Shown here: positions 23,101 through 31,720 of the stretch, in pieces
How positions within the stretch are numbered: position 1 is the first letter of the stretch
Layout: each line of letters begins with the position of its first letter
NCBI GenBank assembly: GCA_963565915.1
Contig: OY751496.1
Location: 806,001-870,000, forward strand
DNA length: 64,000 bases
Direction: 5' to 3'
From: Entoloma clypeatum
Taxonomy: Eukaryota > Basidiomycota > Agaricomycetes > Agaricales > Entolomataceae
Program-made: the position numbers and the translations under genes
The notes under the pieces: generated by a model
What the model saw: only the letters and a program-made list of their open reading frames with translations
The model's database searches: none
What the model was told of the DNA's origin: nothing

Positions 23101-23220
23101 CCGGAACCCGAGCAAGTACCAGATCGACCGATCAGGGAACGACGAGTTCGCAGAATGCCAGATAGCATCTATGGGGAAGACACCCCTGCTTCTGATCTTG
23201 AAAAAATGGATCGAAGATGA
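20122..23220 (+). pseudogene. Copia B Gag-Pol (gag to integrase), one internal stop
   Basis: The first ATG in frame is at 20122 (MSTSRSALDIITPFDGIDYQ, copia Gag start). Gag UBN2 domain to about residue 220, Lys-rich linker, protease WILDSGASLHF near residue 510, GAG-pre-integrase WHKRLGHPNDQAL, integrase core with DLIHSDL, FLDDFSSHVW, VDGGGEF and GRAERINRTLWE, then the acidic pre-RT linker. A TGA at 21697-21699 stands where copia A has Arg (VK-R-FVQT). The frame ends at TGA 23218-23220, which copia A shares; 45 bases of the RT start follow before the deletion junction. Confidence 0.85.
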
Positions 23221-23266
23221 AGATTAGGCGGTCAAACGGCATGGATGAACGATCTCCTAATGGAGG

Positions 23267-23498
23267 GGTCACCTCAACACGGGACAGGCTCAACGTTTCC
23301 CTGTGTGTCTCAAATGGCAACGCTAGATATGGTGGGTGCACCAAGCGTTTCTCTTCTTATCCCTGAAGTCCGGGAGATCCCCCTTAATGCTAGGGTCCGC
23401 GTGTAATAACGAAGTGCGACTTTTAACGCAAAAGTGCGAAACGGCGGGGATAGTGATGATGGAGTGGGGAGTGTGTGTTTGGGCGGGCGAGTAGAAAG
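23267..23498 (-). other. Gypsy C leader, LTR-proximal part
   Basis: Non-coding DNA between the copia B break and C's self-priming site. On the minus strand it is C/A-rich after the LTR. No ORF is supported. Confidence 0.6.
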
Positions 23499-23508
23499 AG
23501 CTTGTTCT
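23499..23508 (-). other. Gypsy C self-priming site
   Basis: AGCTTGTTCT (plus strand), two bases inside the LTR border, is the exact complement of AGAACAAGCT at 23618-23627 in the LTR. The latter lies about 33 nt downstream of a minus-sense TATATAAG, where the transcript should begin. This is the Tf1/sushi arrangement. Confidence 0.7.
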
Positions 23509-23510
23509 TC

Positions 23511-23799
23511 TGTTGAGGCGACGCTAAGTCAAACGACGTCGCGAGCCCAAACTTAGGAACGAAGTGGAAAGATGATAAGAGAACTGTATTGCCAAGAGAC
23601 CCAGCGGGAATCTCAAGAGAACAAGCTATTGAATACAAGTGAAAGTACCCTACTTATATATGTAAATTCCATGAGGCTGCATTGTGGCAGCGTCATGCTG
23701 CATGATAATGATAAGATGTCCTCATGTACGATATGATGTAGATAAGATAAGATCGAGATAAGATAAGATAAAGTGAAAAGTGAAAATACGATCATAACA
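23511..23799 (-). repeat. Gypsy C 5' LTR
   Basis: 289 bp, partner of 9427-9715. On the minus strand it starts TGTTATGATCG and ends GCCTCAACA. Confidence 0.9.
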
Positions 23800-23804
23800 A
23801 GATG

Positions 23805-23878
23805 GACCTGGGCTAACTGCAGGCCTGTGGTATTGGTGAGTAAGCGCACATCAAGTCAGCAAACTGCAACGCACCATC
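23805..23878 (-). pseudogene. KDZ/Plavaka-like transposase, segment between C and D
   Basis: Minus strand: frame RLLTNTTGLQLAQVHL, which continues as IFQLPNEYG beyond gypsy C. The other end joins the 30460 segment across gypsy D's target site GAGAG. Confidence 0.7.
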
Positions 23879-23883
23879 GAGAG

Positions 23884-24253
23884 TGTTATGCGTAACAAAC
23901 CGTTCCAAGGTTCGGGCAGAGTATGCAGGAAGATGGAAAGGCGAAGAGCAATGTGATTGCTAAATCTAAGGAATGTAGCTATGGTACATGAGGTTTATAT
24001 AGTACTGACTATGAGCGGTAGCGAATGAGTCAGTAACTGCGGAAGGCAGTGCACATGAGTAAGGCGACTGCGGAAGGCTATGCACTAATGAGTAAGCTGA
24101 CTGCGGAATGAGTCAGACAGCTGCGGAAAGCGAGTCAGCGCGGGAGCGAAGTATACTAAAGGAAATAAAGTATAATACGATATGTGTAAGCGGGGGCCAA
24201 TGAGTAAAAGTAAAAAGGTAAGCGTATACGTCCGTAGTCGTTAGTCCGTAACA
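23884..24253 (-). repeat. Gypsy D 3' LTR
   Basis: 370 bp, TGTTATGCGTAAC...GTCCGTAACA on the plus strand. The minus-strand polypurine tract GAGGAGGGGAACA abuts it. Confidence 0.9.
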
Positions 24254-24290
24254 TGTTCCCCTCCTCAAGGTCTGTGTCCTCACAGACTAC

Positions 24291-24659
24291 CTATTCCCAT
24301 CCATCGTTGCCATTTGGATCGGCCCAGGCAGGGTCAACTCGGTTACCCCAATCCTTTATTAGTTCATCGTTTACCGCCGTGGCAAACTCTAAACCTCGAA
24401 CGGCGAGGCGAAGGCGTCGATTCTCGACAGCAAGGGTGTTGGTATAGTTTTTGAGGATGAGCTTCTCCTCAGCGGTGGGGGCGGTTGGTAAATCGGAGAG
24501 GGTATGAAGGCGGATATGCATCTGCCGGTGGAGGATGTCGGCAACGGAGGTTTCGAGCGCATGGATCTGGTCGCGCATGGAGAGCGCTTCGCCAATGAGG
24601 GTGGTGATGGTGGGGTTGATATCGGAAACATCGGTGGAGGCGGCGGTGATGTTGGACAT
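24291..24659 (-). CDS. Gypsy D ORF3, 122-aa protein of unknown function
   Basis: ATG at 24657-24659, 117 bp after the pol stop, in the position env occupies in retroviruses. The product is MSNITAAS... with a heptad-like helical middle (ALSMRDQIHALETSVADILHR, then LENYTNTL-type and ENRRLRLAVRGLE stretches) and a Trp-rich acidic end (DPAWADPNGNDGWE). There is no signal peptide or membrane segment, so it is not an envelope. Homologues lie at the same place in E (nearly identical) and F (about 60 % identical by eye). I recognise no family. A coiled-coil accessory protein is an inference. Confidence 0.65.
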   Translation of the reverse strand: MSNITAASTDVSDINPTITTLIGEALSMRDQIHALETSVADILHRQMHIRLHTLSDLPTAPTAEEKLILKNYTNTLAVENRRLRLAVRGLEFATAVNDELIKDWGNRVDPAWADPNGNDGWE

Positions 24660-24776
24660 GGCAGAAATGATGTTTGAAAGGTATAAGAAGAACGGCGTGT
24701 TGGGCGAGAAGATTTGGAGCGGGGAACTCGATGTGACAGAAGTCGATGTGGAAAATGGTTCTCAAAGTTTGTTCTT

Positions 24777-27700
24777 TTATTGTGGACGCGATGGATTTTG
24801 CCGATGAAAATCTCGGATCAAGTCTTGAGCGTTCTGAACATTAGTCCGAGGTTCCCACGTGTTCTCTTCTGGGCCATATCCTTCCCATTGGACAAGGTAC
24901 TGGATCTTTCCACAGAATTTCCGAGAGTCTAGGATCGTGGAGACATGGTATTCTTCTCGTCCTTCGACGATGATCGGATCAGGGGCTGGCTTCTTTTTCT
25001 GAATGGCATACTTCGGGGTTTCATATGGTGATAACAGGGTCTCGTTGAACACAGGGTGGATCATCTTCCAAGTTTTGGGAAGATCAAGACGGTATGCGCT
25101 AGCTCCTTTCTTCTCTAGGACTTTGAACGGTCCGTGTCGGAGGGCGTCAAGTTTCTTTGAGGGACGATCAGTCCTGATGTTAGTCCCTTCCAGCCACACC
25201 TTGTCTCCGATGCGGTAATTCCGAGACGGGCTTTGTCGTGTGTCAACTGTTTTCTTCATCTGATCCTGGGCCTGTTTCAGTGCTGCGTTGGCTTCTTCTC
25301 GTGCCTGTTTGAGTTTTTTCAAGAAGTCGTTTGCCGCTGGATTGGTGTCTTCCAACACAAGTTCTCCCTTCCAAGGATGCAGACCGTAGTTGAGATAGAA
25401 TGGTGTGTACTTTGTCGCTTGATGTTCTTTGTCATTGTACTGGAATTCTGCGATTGCGATCCATTCTGCCCAATCATCTTGTAGATGGTTGACAAAGTTT
25501 CGTAAGAACACCTTGGTTTCCTGATGCGATCGTTCGGCTTGTCCATCAGTTTGTGGATGGTATGCAGTGGACAGGTTTCTCTTGATTCCCAACATGCGGC
25601 AAAGTATCTCCATGAACTTCGCGGCGAACTGTGGTCCTCTGTCGCTAATGATCTTCTTAGGGATTCCATGAAGCTTCCATATCTGGTCCCGATAGATCTT
25701 GGCTAATCCTTCAGCCGATAGTTCCACGGTTGTCGGGATGAGATGAAGCATCTTTGAATGTCTGTCCGTGATGACCAGAATTGCGTTCTTCCCATCAGAT
25801 TCTGGTATCGGTCCCACGACGTCAATCCCTATGTCTTCCCATGGTTGACTTGGCGCGGCGTTAGGGTGTAGAGGGGCGTGTCTCCTTTGGCGGCTGATCT
25901 TGTTACGTTGACAGGTGTCACAACCTTTCACATACTTTTTTACGTCATGTAGGATGGTGGGCCACCAGTAGGTGCGAGTGAGGAGTTCATGTGTTCGATA
26001 TTGTCCTGGATGTCCTGCCACTGGTGCGTCGTGCGCTTCAAACATCAGTTCTTGGCGCAATTGTGGGTCTGGTGGAACATAGACTCGTTCTCCTGCGTAG
26101 GTGATGCCATTTTCCTGCTGGTACCAGTGAGGATTCTTCTTCAGACCCTGGGCTACTTCTGTCTCCATGCGATTCGAGGCCTTGATGCGTGCGATCCATG
26201 GGTTTTCGATGGTTGTGATGTTTCCGATTTTGATGGAATCAGATGTTTCACCCCCTTCAAAGAATTGTTCCTCCGTGAACATCTCCATTTGTATCACATC
26301 TTCTGATTCCAATCGTTTCAAAAATAGCCCCTCCTTGAGCATTTGGTCGCTGTCCTGCGGCTCGAGTTCCATCTCATACCAGGGTAAACGTGACAGGATG
26401 TCCGCTTTCGCGTTTGTCTTCCCAGGTACATGTCGCAATTCGAAGTCATAATCTTGTAACTTCATCTTCCAGCGCCTCTGTCGTTGGTTTAGGTCCTGAG
26501 GACGCCGGAAATACTCCAGGTTTTTGTGATCGGTTAAGATCTCAAAATGTTCCTTGGCTTCAAGTAGATAATGTCGCCAGTCCTTCAGTGCTTCCATGAC
26601 TGCCAAGAGTTCTTTGTCATATATCTCGTAATTCTGTTCGGCCGCGGACATGGTCCGCGACAAGAACGTGATAGGATGCCACTTGTCGTCTTGTTTCTGT
26701 GAAAGTACCGCCCCAATCGCATAACCCGATGCATCGGTTTCGACCCTGAACTGTCCGTCCGGTTTGGGCAATGCCAAGACTGGTGCCGTCGTGATTGCCC
26801 GTATGAGACCTTCAAATGCTTCTTGCGCCGCTGGTCCCCACGTGAATGCTGTATTTCCCGTAAGTGTTGTGAGTGGCTTTGCGATGTTTGAGTATCCTTC
26901 AATGAAGTGTTGATAAAAATTGGCAAATCCCAGGAACCTCTGGACTTCCTTTTTTGATGTGGGTACTTGCCAATTCCGGATTGTGTCCACCTTTTCGGTT
27001 TCCATCTCAACACGTCCTTCTCCAACGACATATCCCAATATGGGGCATTTCGTTACTTCCCAAAGACACTTCTTCTCCTTTAGGAACAGGTCATTGTCTG
27101 ACAGAATCTGCAAGATCTCTTCGGTGTTCCGGGCGAGTTCTTCCTTGGTTTTACCAATAATCACTATGTCATCCATGTAAATCACACAGATGCGCCGACG
27201 GATCTGATCCCTGAATAGGCTGGCCATCATCCGAGAGAACGTTCCCGGGGAGTTGCAGAGACCGAAAAACATGACCAATGGTTCAAACAATCCTCGGCTG
27301 GTCAGGAAGGCGGCTTTCCATTCGTCACCCTTCTTGATCTGCACGTTATTGTATCCCCACATGATGTCCATTTTGTTGAAGTAGACTGCGTCCTTCAATA
27401 CATCCAAGAGGTCGTTGATGCGTGGGAGTGGGAATTTGTCCTTAACCGTGAAATTATTGACCGTGCGATAATCCTGTACCAATCGTTTGGAACCGTCTTT
27501 CTTGTTAATGAAGAAGCAGGGTGATGCATAAGGGGATTTGGACGGTCGGATCTTTCCAGTTGCCAGGCCTTCATCGATGAATTCGTCCAGTTCTTCTTGC
27601 TCCTTTTGGGTCATAGGATATGTGTTTCCTCCTAGTTCCTTTGGTGCATCCAGTGTAAGTTCGATGCCGTGGTCCCATTCTCTTTCCTTTGGGATCTTGT

Positions 27701-28385
27701 CAAAGTTTTCTTTTTCAAAGAGATGGGCAAAACGTTCAACGTATGAGGGTCGTTTGGTTGTGGGAGGTGGTGTGGGAGTAACTGCTTCCAATATGGGGTC
27801 TCCGGGCTTCCATTTCTGATCCGATTTCTTGGGCGCGTCCTTGTCTTGTACTTCCACCATGCGAACCCGATGTTTGTGACCATTAAGGTTAACCCTGAAA
27901 TCTGAGTGTTTGGTTTGACATGTTGATGGGCACCGGTTGAATGTTACAGCGCCGGTCGTCCAATTGATTGTGGGGTTGTGGTGCACCAACCAGTCATGTC
28001 CCAAAAGCATGTCCGTTCTCCCAATGTCCAATACCATTGCTTCCATGGTTTCCTGGTGTGTTCCTAAGTCCAGCTTGACTTCGGCAAGTTTTTCCGCTTT
28101 CTGTTGTCGGTTCGGCGATCCATCCGCATTTAGGATTGATATGGGCTTTATTCCACGTGTGGGAAGGTTCTGTTTGTGTACTATTCTGGGATGGATACAT
28201 GTGCGTTCACATCCGCTATCAACCTCGGGTCGAATGGCCTTTGGTCCTCGTCGTGTTTTGATCTGAGCTTGCAGCTTGATCTCTCGTCGTTTCAGAGGTT
28301 TATCTCCCTTGACAATCTTAGTTGACGCAACGGCTCGCTTTGCAGGGATAACATAAGTTATATTGTCTGTAGCTGCACCAGGCAA
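24777..28385 (-). CDS. pol: Gypsy D Pol, 1202 aa (PR-RT-RH-IN-chromodomain)
   Basis: Aspartic protease DSGCERTCIHP near residue 57; RT with KRLVQDYRTVN, MDIMWGYNN, GLCNSPGTF and catalytic VIYMDDIV (YMDD, about residue 415); RNase H ETDASGYAIGAVLSQ, LTDHKNLEYF; integrase HHCC (HDAPVAGHPGQ...CDTCQRNK), core Asp-Asp-Glu (IDVVGPIP, ISDRGPQF, SHQE), GDKVWLEG module; C-terminal chromodomain EEYHVSTILDSR...QYLVQWEGYGPEENTWEP. The frame is open upstream to a TGA near 28468, overlapping the end of gag, and has no ATG in the first 120 codons, so it is probably made by -1 frameshift from gag. No internal stops. Confidence 0.9.
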   Translation of the reverse strand: MPGAATDNITYVIPAKRAVASTKIVKGDKPLKRREIKLQAQIKTRRGPKAIRPEVDSGCERTCIHPRIVHKQNLPTRGIKPISILNADGSPNRQQKAEKLAEVKLDLGTHQETMEAMVLDIGRTDMLLGHDWLVHHNPTINWTTGAVTFNRCPSTCQTKHSDFRVNLNGHKHRVRMVEVQDKDAPKKSDQKWKPGDPILEAVTPTPPPTTKRPSYVERFAHLFEKENFDKIPKEREWDHGIELTLDAPKELGGNTYPMTQKEQEELDEFIDEGLATGKIRPSKSPYASPCFFINKKDGSKRLVQDYRTVNNFTVKDKFPLPRINDLLDVLKDAVYFNKMDIMWGYNNVQIKKGDEWKAAFLTSRGLFEPLVMFFGLCNSPGTFSRMMASLFRDQIRRRICVIYMDDIVIIGKTKEELARNTEEILQILSDNDLFLKEKKCLWEVTKCPILGYVVGEGRVEMETEKVDTIRNWQVPTSKKEVQRFLGFANFYQHFIEGYSNIAKPLTTLTGNTAFTWGPAAQEAFEGLIRAITTAPVLALPKPDGQFRVETDASGYAIGAVLSQKQDDKWHPITFLSRTMSAAEQNYEIYDKELLAVMEALKDWRHYLLEAKEHFEILTDHKNLEYFRRPQDLNQRQRRWKMKLQDYDFELRHVPGKTNAKADILSRLPWYEMELEPQDSDQMLKEGLFLKRLESEDVIQMEMFTEEQFFEGGETSDSIKIGNITTIENPWIARIKASNRMETEVAQGLKKNPHWYQQENGITYAGERVYVPPDPQLRQELMFEAHDAPVAGHPGQYRTHELLTRTYWWPTILHDVKKYVKGCDTCQRNKISRQRRHAPLHPNAAPSQPWEDIGIDVVGPIPESDGKNAILVITDRHSKMLHLIPTTVELSAEGLAKIYRDQIWKLHGIPKKIISDRGPQFAAKFMEILCRMLGIKRNLSTAYHPQTDGQAERSHQETKVFLRNFVNHLQDDWAEWIAIAEFQYNDKEHQATKYTPFYLNYGLHPWKGELVLEDTNPAANDFLKKLKQAREEANAALKQAQDQMKKTVDTRQSPSRNYRIGDKVWLEGTNIRTDRPSKKLDALRHGPFKVLEKKGASAYRLDLPKTWKMIHPVFNETLLSPYETPKYAIQKKKPAPDPIIVEGREEYHVSTILDSRKFCGKIQYLVQWEGYGPEENTWEPRTNVQNAQDLIRDFHRQNPSRPQ

Positions 28386-28426
28386 GCGAGTTCGTTTAAT
28401 GGATAAGGGTCGCGACTTAGCGTCGT

Positions 28427-29392
28427 TTAATCGGACCCTTCGGGAAAATCCTTCTCATCGGTCTCTATGGTGATGGTTTCATCATCATCGGTATCTCCAT
28501 CAGACACCTTCCTAATCTTTCCAGAGTTCTTCTTCGGCTTGCGGCAGTTGCGCGCGATATGTCCTTCTTGGTCGCAGTTGAAACACTTACGACCATCTTT
28601 CTTCCTTGGGGCTTTGCAGTCTTTGGCAAGGTGACCAAAGCGCTGACAGTTGTAGCAACGGGCTACTCCTGCTTTGTCGATCTCCATGGCTTTACCTTGA
28701 CCACCATAAGTGGTGCCCGATCTGGTGCGTGTGTCGCCACCCCCTCGGATGACTAGTGCATGTCCCTCCATCTGTCGTCCCTTGTTTCGGATCTCCTTTG
28801 CGTAATCAGTGTACGTTTTGCCATCGCTAGCCACTTGTTCAGAAATTCTGCGGTTGACGTTCTTTTCCAGGATGTATTTCCCAGTTTCTTCGCCAAGGTT
28901 TGACAGCTTCAAGAGCTCTTCGAATTCGTCCAAGAATTCGTCGATGGTGCGTTTCTCCTGTTTCAGGACTTCCAGTCTCGCCTTGGCCGCTGCCGACTTG
29001 TTGGCAATAGAGAATCGCGTAGTGATGTCGTCTGAGAACCCTAACCAGGTGATGTTCTCGCCATCGGTGGCAAGGTCGTCTAACTTGTTGCTGGCCCAGT
29101 GTTTACCAGACCCTTCCATCATGTGGGATAACACCGCAAGAATCTTCTGATCGTCGGACAGGCCCTTCTGGAACCTGATGTATAATTTGGTGGCTTTCCA
29201 CCACTCGTCGAAGGTGTGTCTGTCTTTGAACATCCCAGGATCTTTGATGATCTTGGATGTATCCATTGTTTGTACTGTCGGTGCTTCTGCCATGTCTAGA
29301 ACCTGCGGAGTAGGAGAGGTGTCGGATTGTTGGGATGAAGATGGGGTTCGGGATACAGGTAGGGGTTGAAAATCAGTCCCTGTTCTAGGCAT
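28427..29392 (-). CDS. gag: Gypsy D Gag, 321 aa with two CCHC knuckles
   Basis: First ATG of this copy gives MPRTGTDFQPLP; a second ATG at 29293 (MAEAPTVQTM) is the first one in element E and may be the ancestral start. Capsid region FKDRHTFDEWWKATKLYI... with KRTIDEFLDEFEELLKLSN; nucleocapsid with CYNCQRFGHLAKDC and CFNCDQEGHIARNC; acidic C-terminus EKDFPEGSD. The frame stays open far upstream without ATG (SYSKQQIYAHFTTDEQQ...), see the leader entry. Confidence 0.85.
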   Translation of the reverse strand: MPRTGTDFQPLPVSRTPSSSQQSDTSPTPQVLDMAEAPTVQTMDTSKIIKDPGMFKDRHTFDEWWKATKLYIRFQKGLSDDQKILAVLSHMMEGSGKHWASNKLDDLATDGENITWLGFSDDITTRFSIANKSAAAKARLEVLKQEKRTIDEFLDEFEELLKLSNLGEETGKYILEKNVNRRISEQVASDGKTYTDYAKEIRNKGRQMEGHALVIRGGGDTRTRSGTTYGGQGKAMEIDKAGVARCYNCQRFGHLAKDCKAPRKKDGRKCFNCDQEGHIARNCRKPKKNSGKIRKVSDGDTDDDETITIETDEKDFPEGSD

Positions 29393-30071
29393 CTGTTCGG
29401 TATCTGACTGCGCGGAGTCAAAAGTAAATTCGTCAGGGGACTCGTCGGCGGAATCGGTGGCAAAACTTTCGGGGTATTTCCTCTGTAGATCTCTAAGGAA
29501 TCTCTGTTCCTGCGCGTCTGTTGGTCGCGAGAAGGGGTCAAGTCTCTCTTTTCGTGCCCAACGGTTGTACTCAGTCTGTTGCTCGTCGGTGGTGAAGTGG
29601 GCGTAGATCTGCTGCTTCGAGTAAGACGTGGTGATGCGGCTCTGGGACGTCTCGACGTGAGCGTCCTAATCAATCTTCTGATAACGGTTGTCTGAACACC
29701 GATAAACTCTCTGATCTCTGTGATCCGACCTGTCTGAGGTCCTTCTTGAACGCGAAAGCTTTCGAGTTCGTTCTGTCGGGCGTTGTAACGCGCGATCTGG
29801 TGTTGCCGAGCAAGATGGATGCTCTCTGCTATCTCGCCGTGGGGGCGATGCTCGTCGTTGTCTAGTTCTTCGTCAAGCACCTGCTGTAGGATGCGACGGA
29901 TCTCCAATTCAATGTACTGCTGGATGAGTGTAAAATTGATACTGTCTCGAGGACTTAGCTCCTCCTGTCGGGCTTCTGGCGTGCTGAATGGGTTACTGGT
30001 GAAGTCTTCAAAGAAGCGCGACGTCTTGACTCATCTGGTAGTTGCTCTCTTCGCTCTGGGCAAACCTAACG
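29393..30071 (-). other. Gypsy D leader with long ATG-poor open frames
   Basis: Two overlapping minus-strand frames: one from just after the priming site to about 29620 (RFFEDFTSNPFSTPEARQEE..., ELDNDEHRPHGEIAESIHLA...), the other running into gag (SYSKQQIYAHFTT...). Both look coding by composition and are kept in E and F. Only one ATG lies between the primer site and gag in D (at 30029), created at a CpG that is still CG in E. Non-AUG translation, a spliced leader or merely a scanning-friendly leader are all possible. Confidence 0.5.
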
Positions 30072-30082
30072 AGATTTAGCAA
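30072..30082 (-). other. Gypsy D self-priming site
   Basis: AGATTTAGCAA, two bases inside the LTR, is an exact 11-nt complement of TTGCTAAATCT at 30158-30168 in the LTR. The minus-sense TATATAAA at 30195-30202 puts the transcript start at that sequence. Confidence 0.75.
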
Positions 30083-30084
30083 CT

Positions 30085-30454
30085 TGTTATGCGTAACAAA
30101 CCGTTCCAAGGTTCGGGCAGAGTATGCAGGAAGATGGAAAGGCGAAGAGCAATGTGATTGCTAAATCTAAGGAATGTAGCTATGGTACATGAGGTTTATA
30201 TAGTACTGACTATGAGCGGTAGCGAATGAGTCAGTAACTGCGGAAGGCAGTGCGCATGAGTAAGGCGACTGCGGAAGGCTATGCACTAATGAGTAAGCTG
30301 ACTGCAGAATGAGTCAGACAGCTGCGGAAAGCGAGTCAGCGCGGGAGCGAAGTATACTAAAGGAAATAAAGTATAATACGATATGTGTAAGCGGGGGCCG
30401 ATGAGTAAAAGTAAAAAGGTAAGCATATACGTCCGTAGTCGTTAGTCTGTAACA
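30085..30454 (-). repeat. Gypsy D 5' LTR
   Basis: 370 bp. Minus-sense U3 contains two TGAGTCA sites (30227-30233, 30310-30316) upstream of the TATA box, of the kind bound by Gcn4/AP-1-type bZIP factors. Confidence 0.9.
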
Positions 30455-30459
30455 GAGAG

Positions 30460-31485
30460 GTCCCTTTCAATTGTTGCCCTCATGTAGCCAGACTAGAACC
30501 GTGCTGAAACGTGCTGGGGAAGCCTTCTTGATCCCCCCCTTCCCCCTCGTGTTACCTTTCCAGCTGTATACTTGGTAGTGATGATAGCATCCTTCATGGG
30601 AGAGGTGGAGACTTCAGAAATGGGGGGAGAAACAGATTCAGGTGGTGATCAACAGGGAATGTTGAACTGGTGAAGAGGTTGTGGGATAGGATGGACTTCT
30701 GATGGAGAAACACTTCTAGATATTTGAGGAAGTTGAGAGCGCTAAAGTCTTGCATGATTGATGTGACAGATGTAGTAGAAAGCGGCGGCTGTTTGGCAAG
30801 TTGGTAGGTTGTTGTTGTTTGCTCCATGCCTGTGTTTACCTTGCTTTCCAACTCACTGGCAGGCTCACCATGGTCTGTATTGCTCTCGTCGCACCGATTA
30901 CTATCCTGAGATACAGGTCTGGAGCTCTTCTCCCATCACAGGTACATGCTGAATTGGTGGATTGCTTCCTGACGGCTCAGCCATACCATCATCTGTTTGA
31001 TGTAAGCCTTCTTGTTTGTTGTGCAATATCCAATTTTGGCACAATCAATATGAAAATGTTCTGTGGCTTCGGTATTGAATCCGGCGGCACTCCCTTGTGA
31101 GCGAATCAAATCAACATAGATGTTGTGGAGTTTACTGATATTGAAATGTGTTTGTATATCCAGGGTCTTAAAAATCTCCTTGTTCTCATGGAACATCACC
31201 CATGCAGCATTCAAATGTGCAAGAGACTCGTCAGTATGAACTTCAAAATGTGCATAATAGATAAAATCCAATACTCCACAAATGGCGTGAATGACCGCTG
31301 GATCTGTCACATTTGCCAGGACTCCAAGAAAAACTTTCTCCATGTTCTTGTGCTCAGTTCCAGTCCACTGTGTTGTAAGTGAGATTCCTTTTTTGAAATG
31401 GCGCAGGCTAGGGTGAGGTGTCATCGTGTGGAAGCACTAATTGATCTCATCAGACCTGCCATTGACCATCTCAGACGACCATTCA
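30460..31485 (-). pseudogene. KDZ/Plavaka-like transposase, central to C-terminal segment
   Basis: Reads (minus) IVEWSSEMVNGRSDEIN, a TAG, then TPHPSLRHFKKGISLTTQWTG, TEHKNMEKVFLGVLANVTDPAV, DFIYYAHFEVHTDESLAHL, FNISKLHNIYVDLIRSQGS, NTEATEHFHIDCAKIGY and NKKAYIKQMMVWLSRQEAIHQF, all hallmarks of Plavaka-type KDZ proteins; then YQLAKQPPLSTTSV. A TAG and at least one frame change near 30690 indicate decay. Confidence 0.8.
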
Positions 31486-31720
31486 ACTATATGTAGTGTT
31501 TGAGGGTTTGGTTTGGTTTGGTTTTTTGCCTCTAAGGGGCATAGACCGAGACCAAGACCGGTCTTCATATATGACAAAAGGGCAAAAAACTGGACCGGAC
31601 CATCGGACCCATGGACAGTGGACTGAACCAGTCTGCACCGGTCAGAACTGGTTTGGTCGCTTGATTAATTATACATGGGGCTATATATATATATGAGTTG
31701 TATGTGATGTCAGTTGGGGT

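Larger units (their letters stand above)
19450..23266 (+). mobile_element. Copia B (plus strand), 3'-truncated
   Basis: 5' LTR, half-tRNA-iMet primer site, leader and gag-pol up to the integrase C-terminal region. The match to copia A ends at 23266, after which gypsy C's leader resumes. RT, RNase H and the 3' LTR are missing, so a deletion removed B's 3' half together with A's 5' end. A and B lie head to head and belong to the same family. Confidence 0.8.
9427..23799 (-). mobile_element. Gypsy C: chromodomain Ty3/gypsy element with nested copias
   Basis: LTRs of 289 bp at both ends and a perfect 5-bp target duplication AGATG (9422-9426 and 23800-23804). Transcript order on the minus strand: 5' LTR, self-priming site, leader (23267-23510, resumed at 14728-14853), gag, pol with protease, RT, RNase H, integrase and chromodomain, polypurine tract, 3' LTR. 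Copia A and copia B sit inside the leader. Gag is intact; pol has five in-frame TGA codons and two frameshifts, so the copy is dead. Confidence 0.9.
23884..30454 (-). mobile_element. Gypsy D: complete chromodomain Ty3/gypsy element
   Basis: 6571 bp with 370-bp LTRs and a perfect target duplication GAGAG (23879-23883, 30455-30459). Minus-strand order: LTR, self-priming site, long leader with open frames, gag (two CCHC knuckles), pol (1202 aa), a third ORF of 122 aa, polypurine tract, LTR. The two LTRs differ at about five bases, all at CpG. Gag, pol and ORF3 are open. It sits in the KDZ gene 80 bp from gypsy C. Confidence 0.95.

Noticed and set aside
24291..24659. ORF3 of the D family as an envelope gene
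   Set aside because: No signal peptide, no hydrophobic membrane segment and no cleavage-site-like motif; only its position resembles env.
29819..30079. Ser-rich plus-strand ORF repeated in gypsies D, E and F
   Set aside because: Antisense to the conserved leader frame; repeated only because the elements are related.
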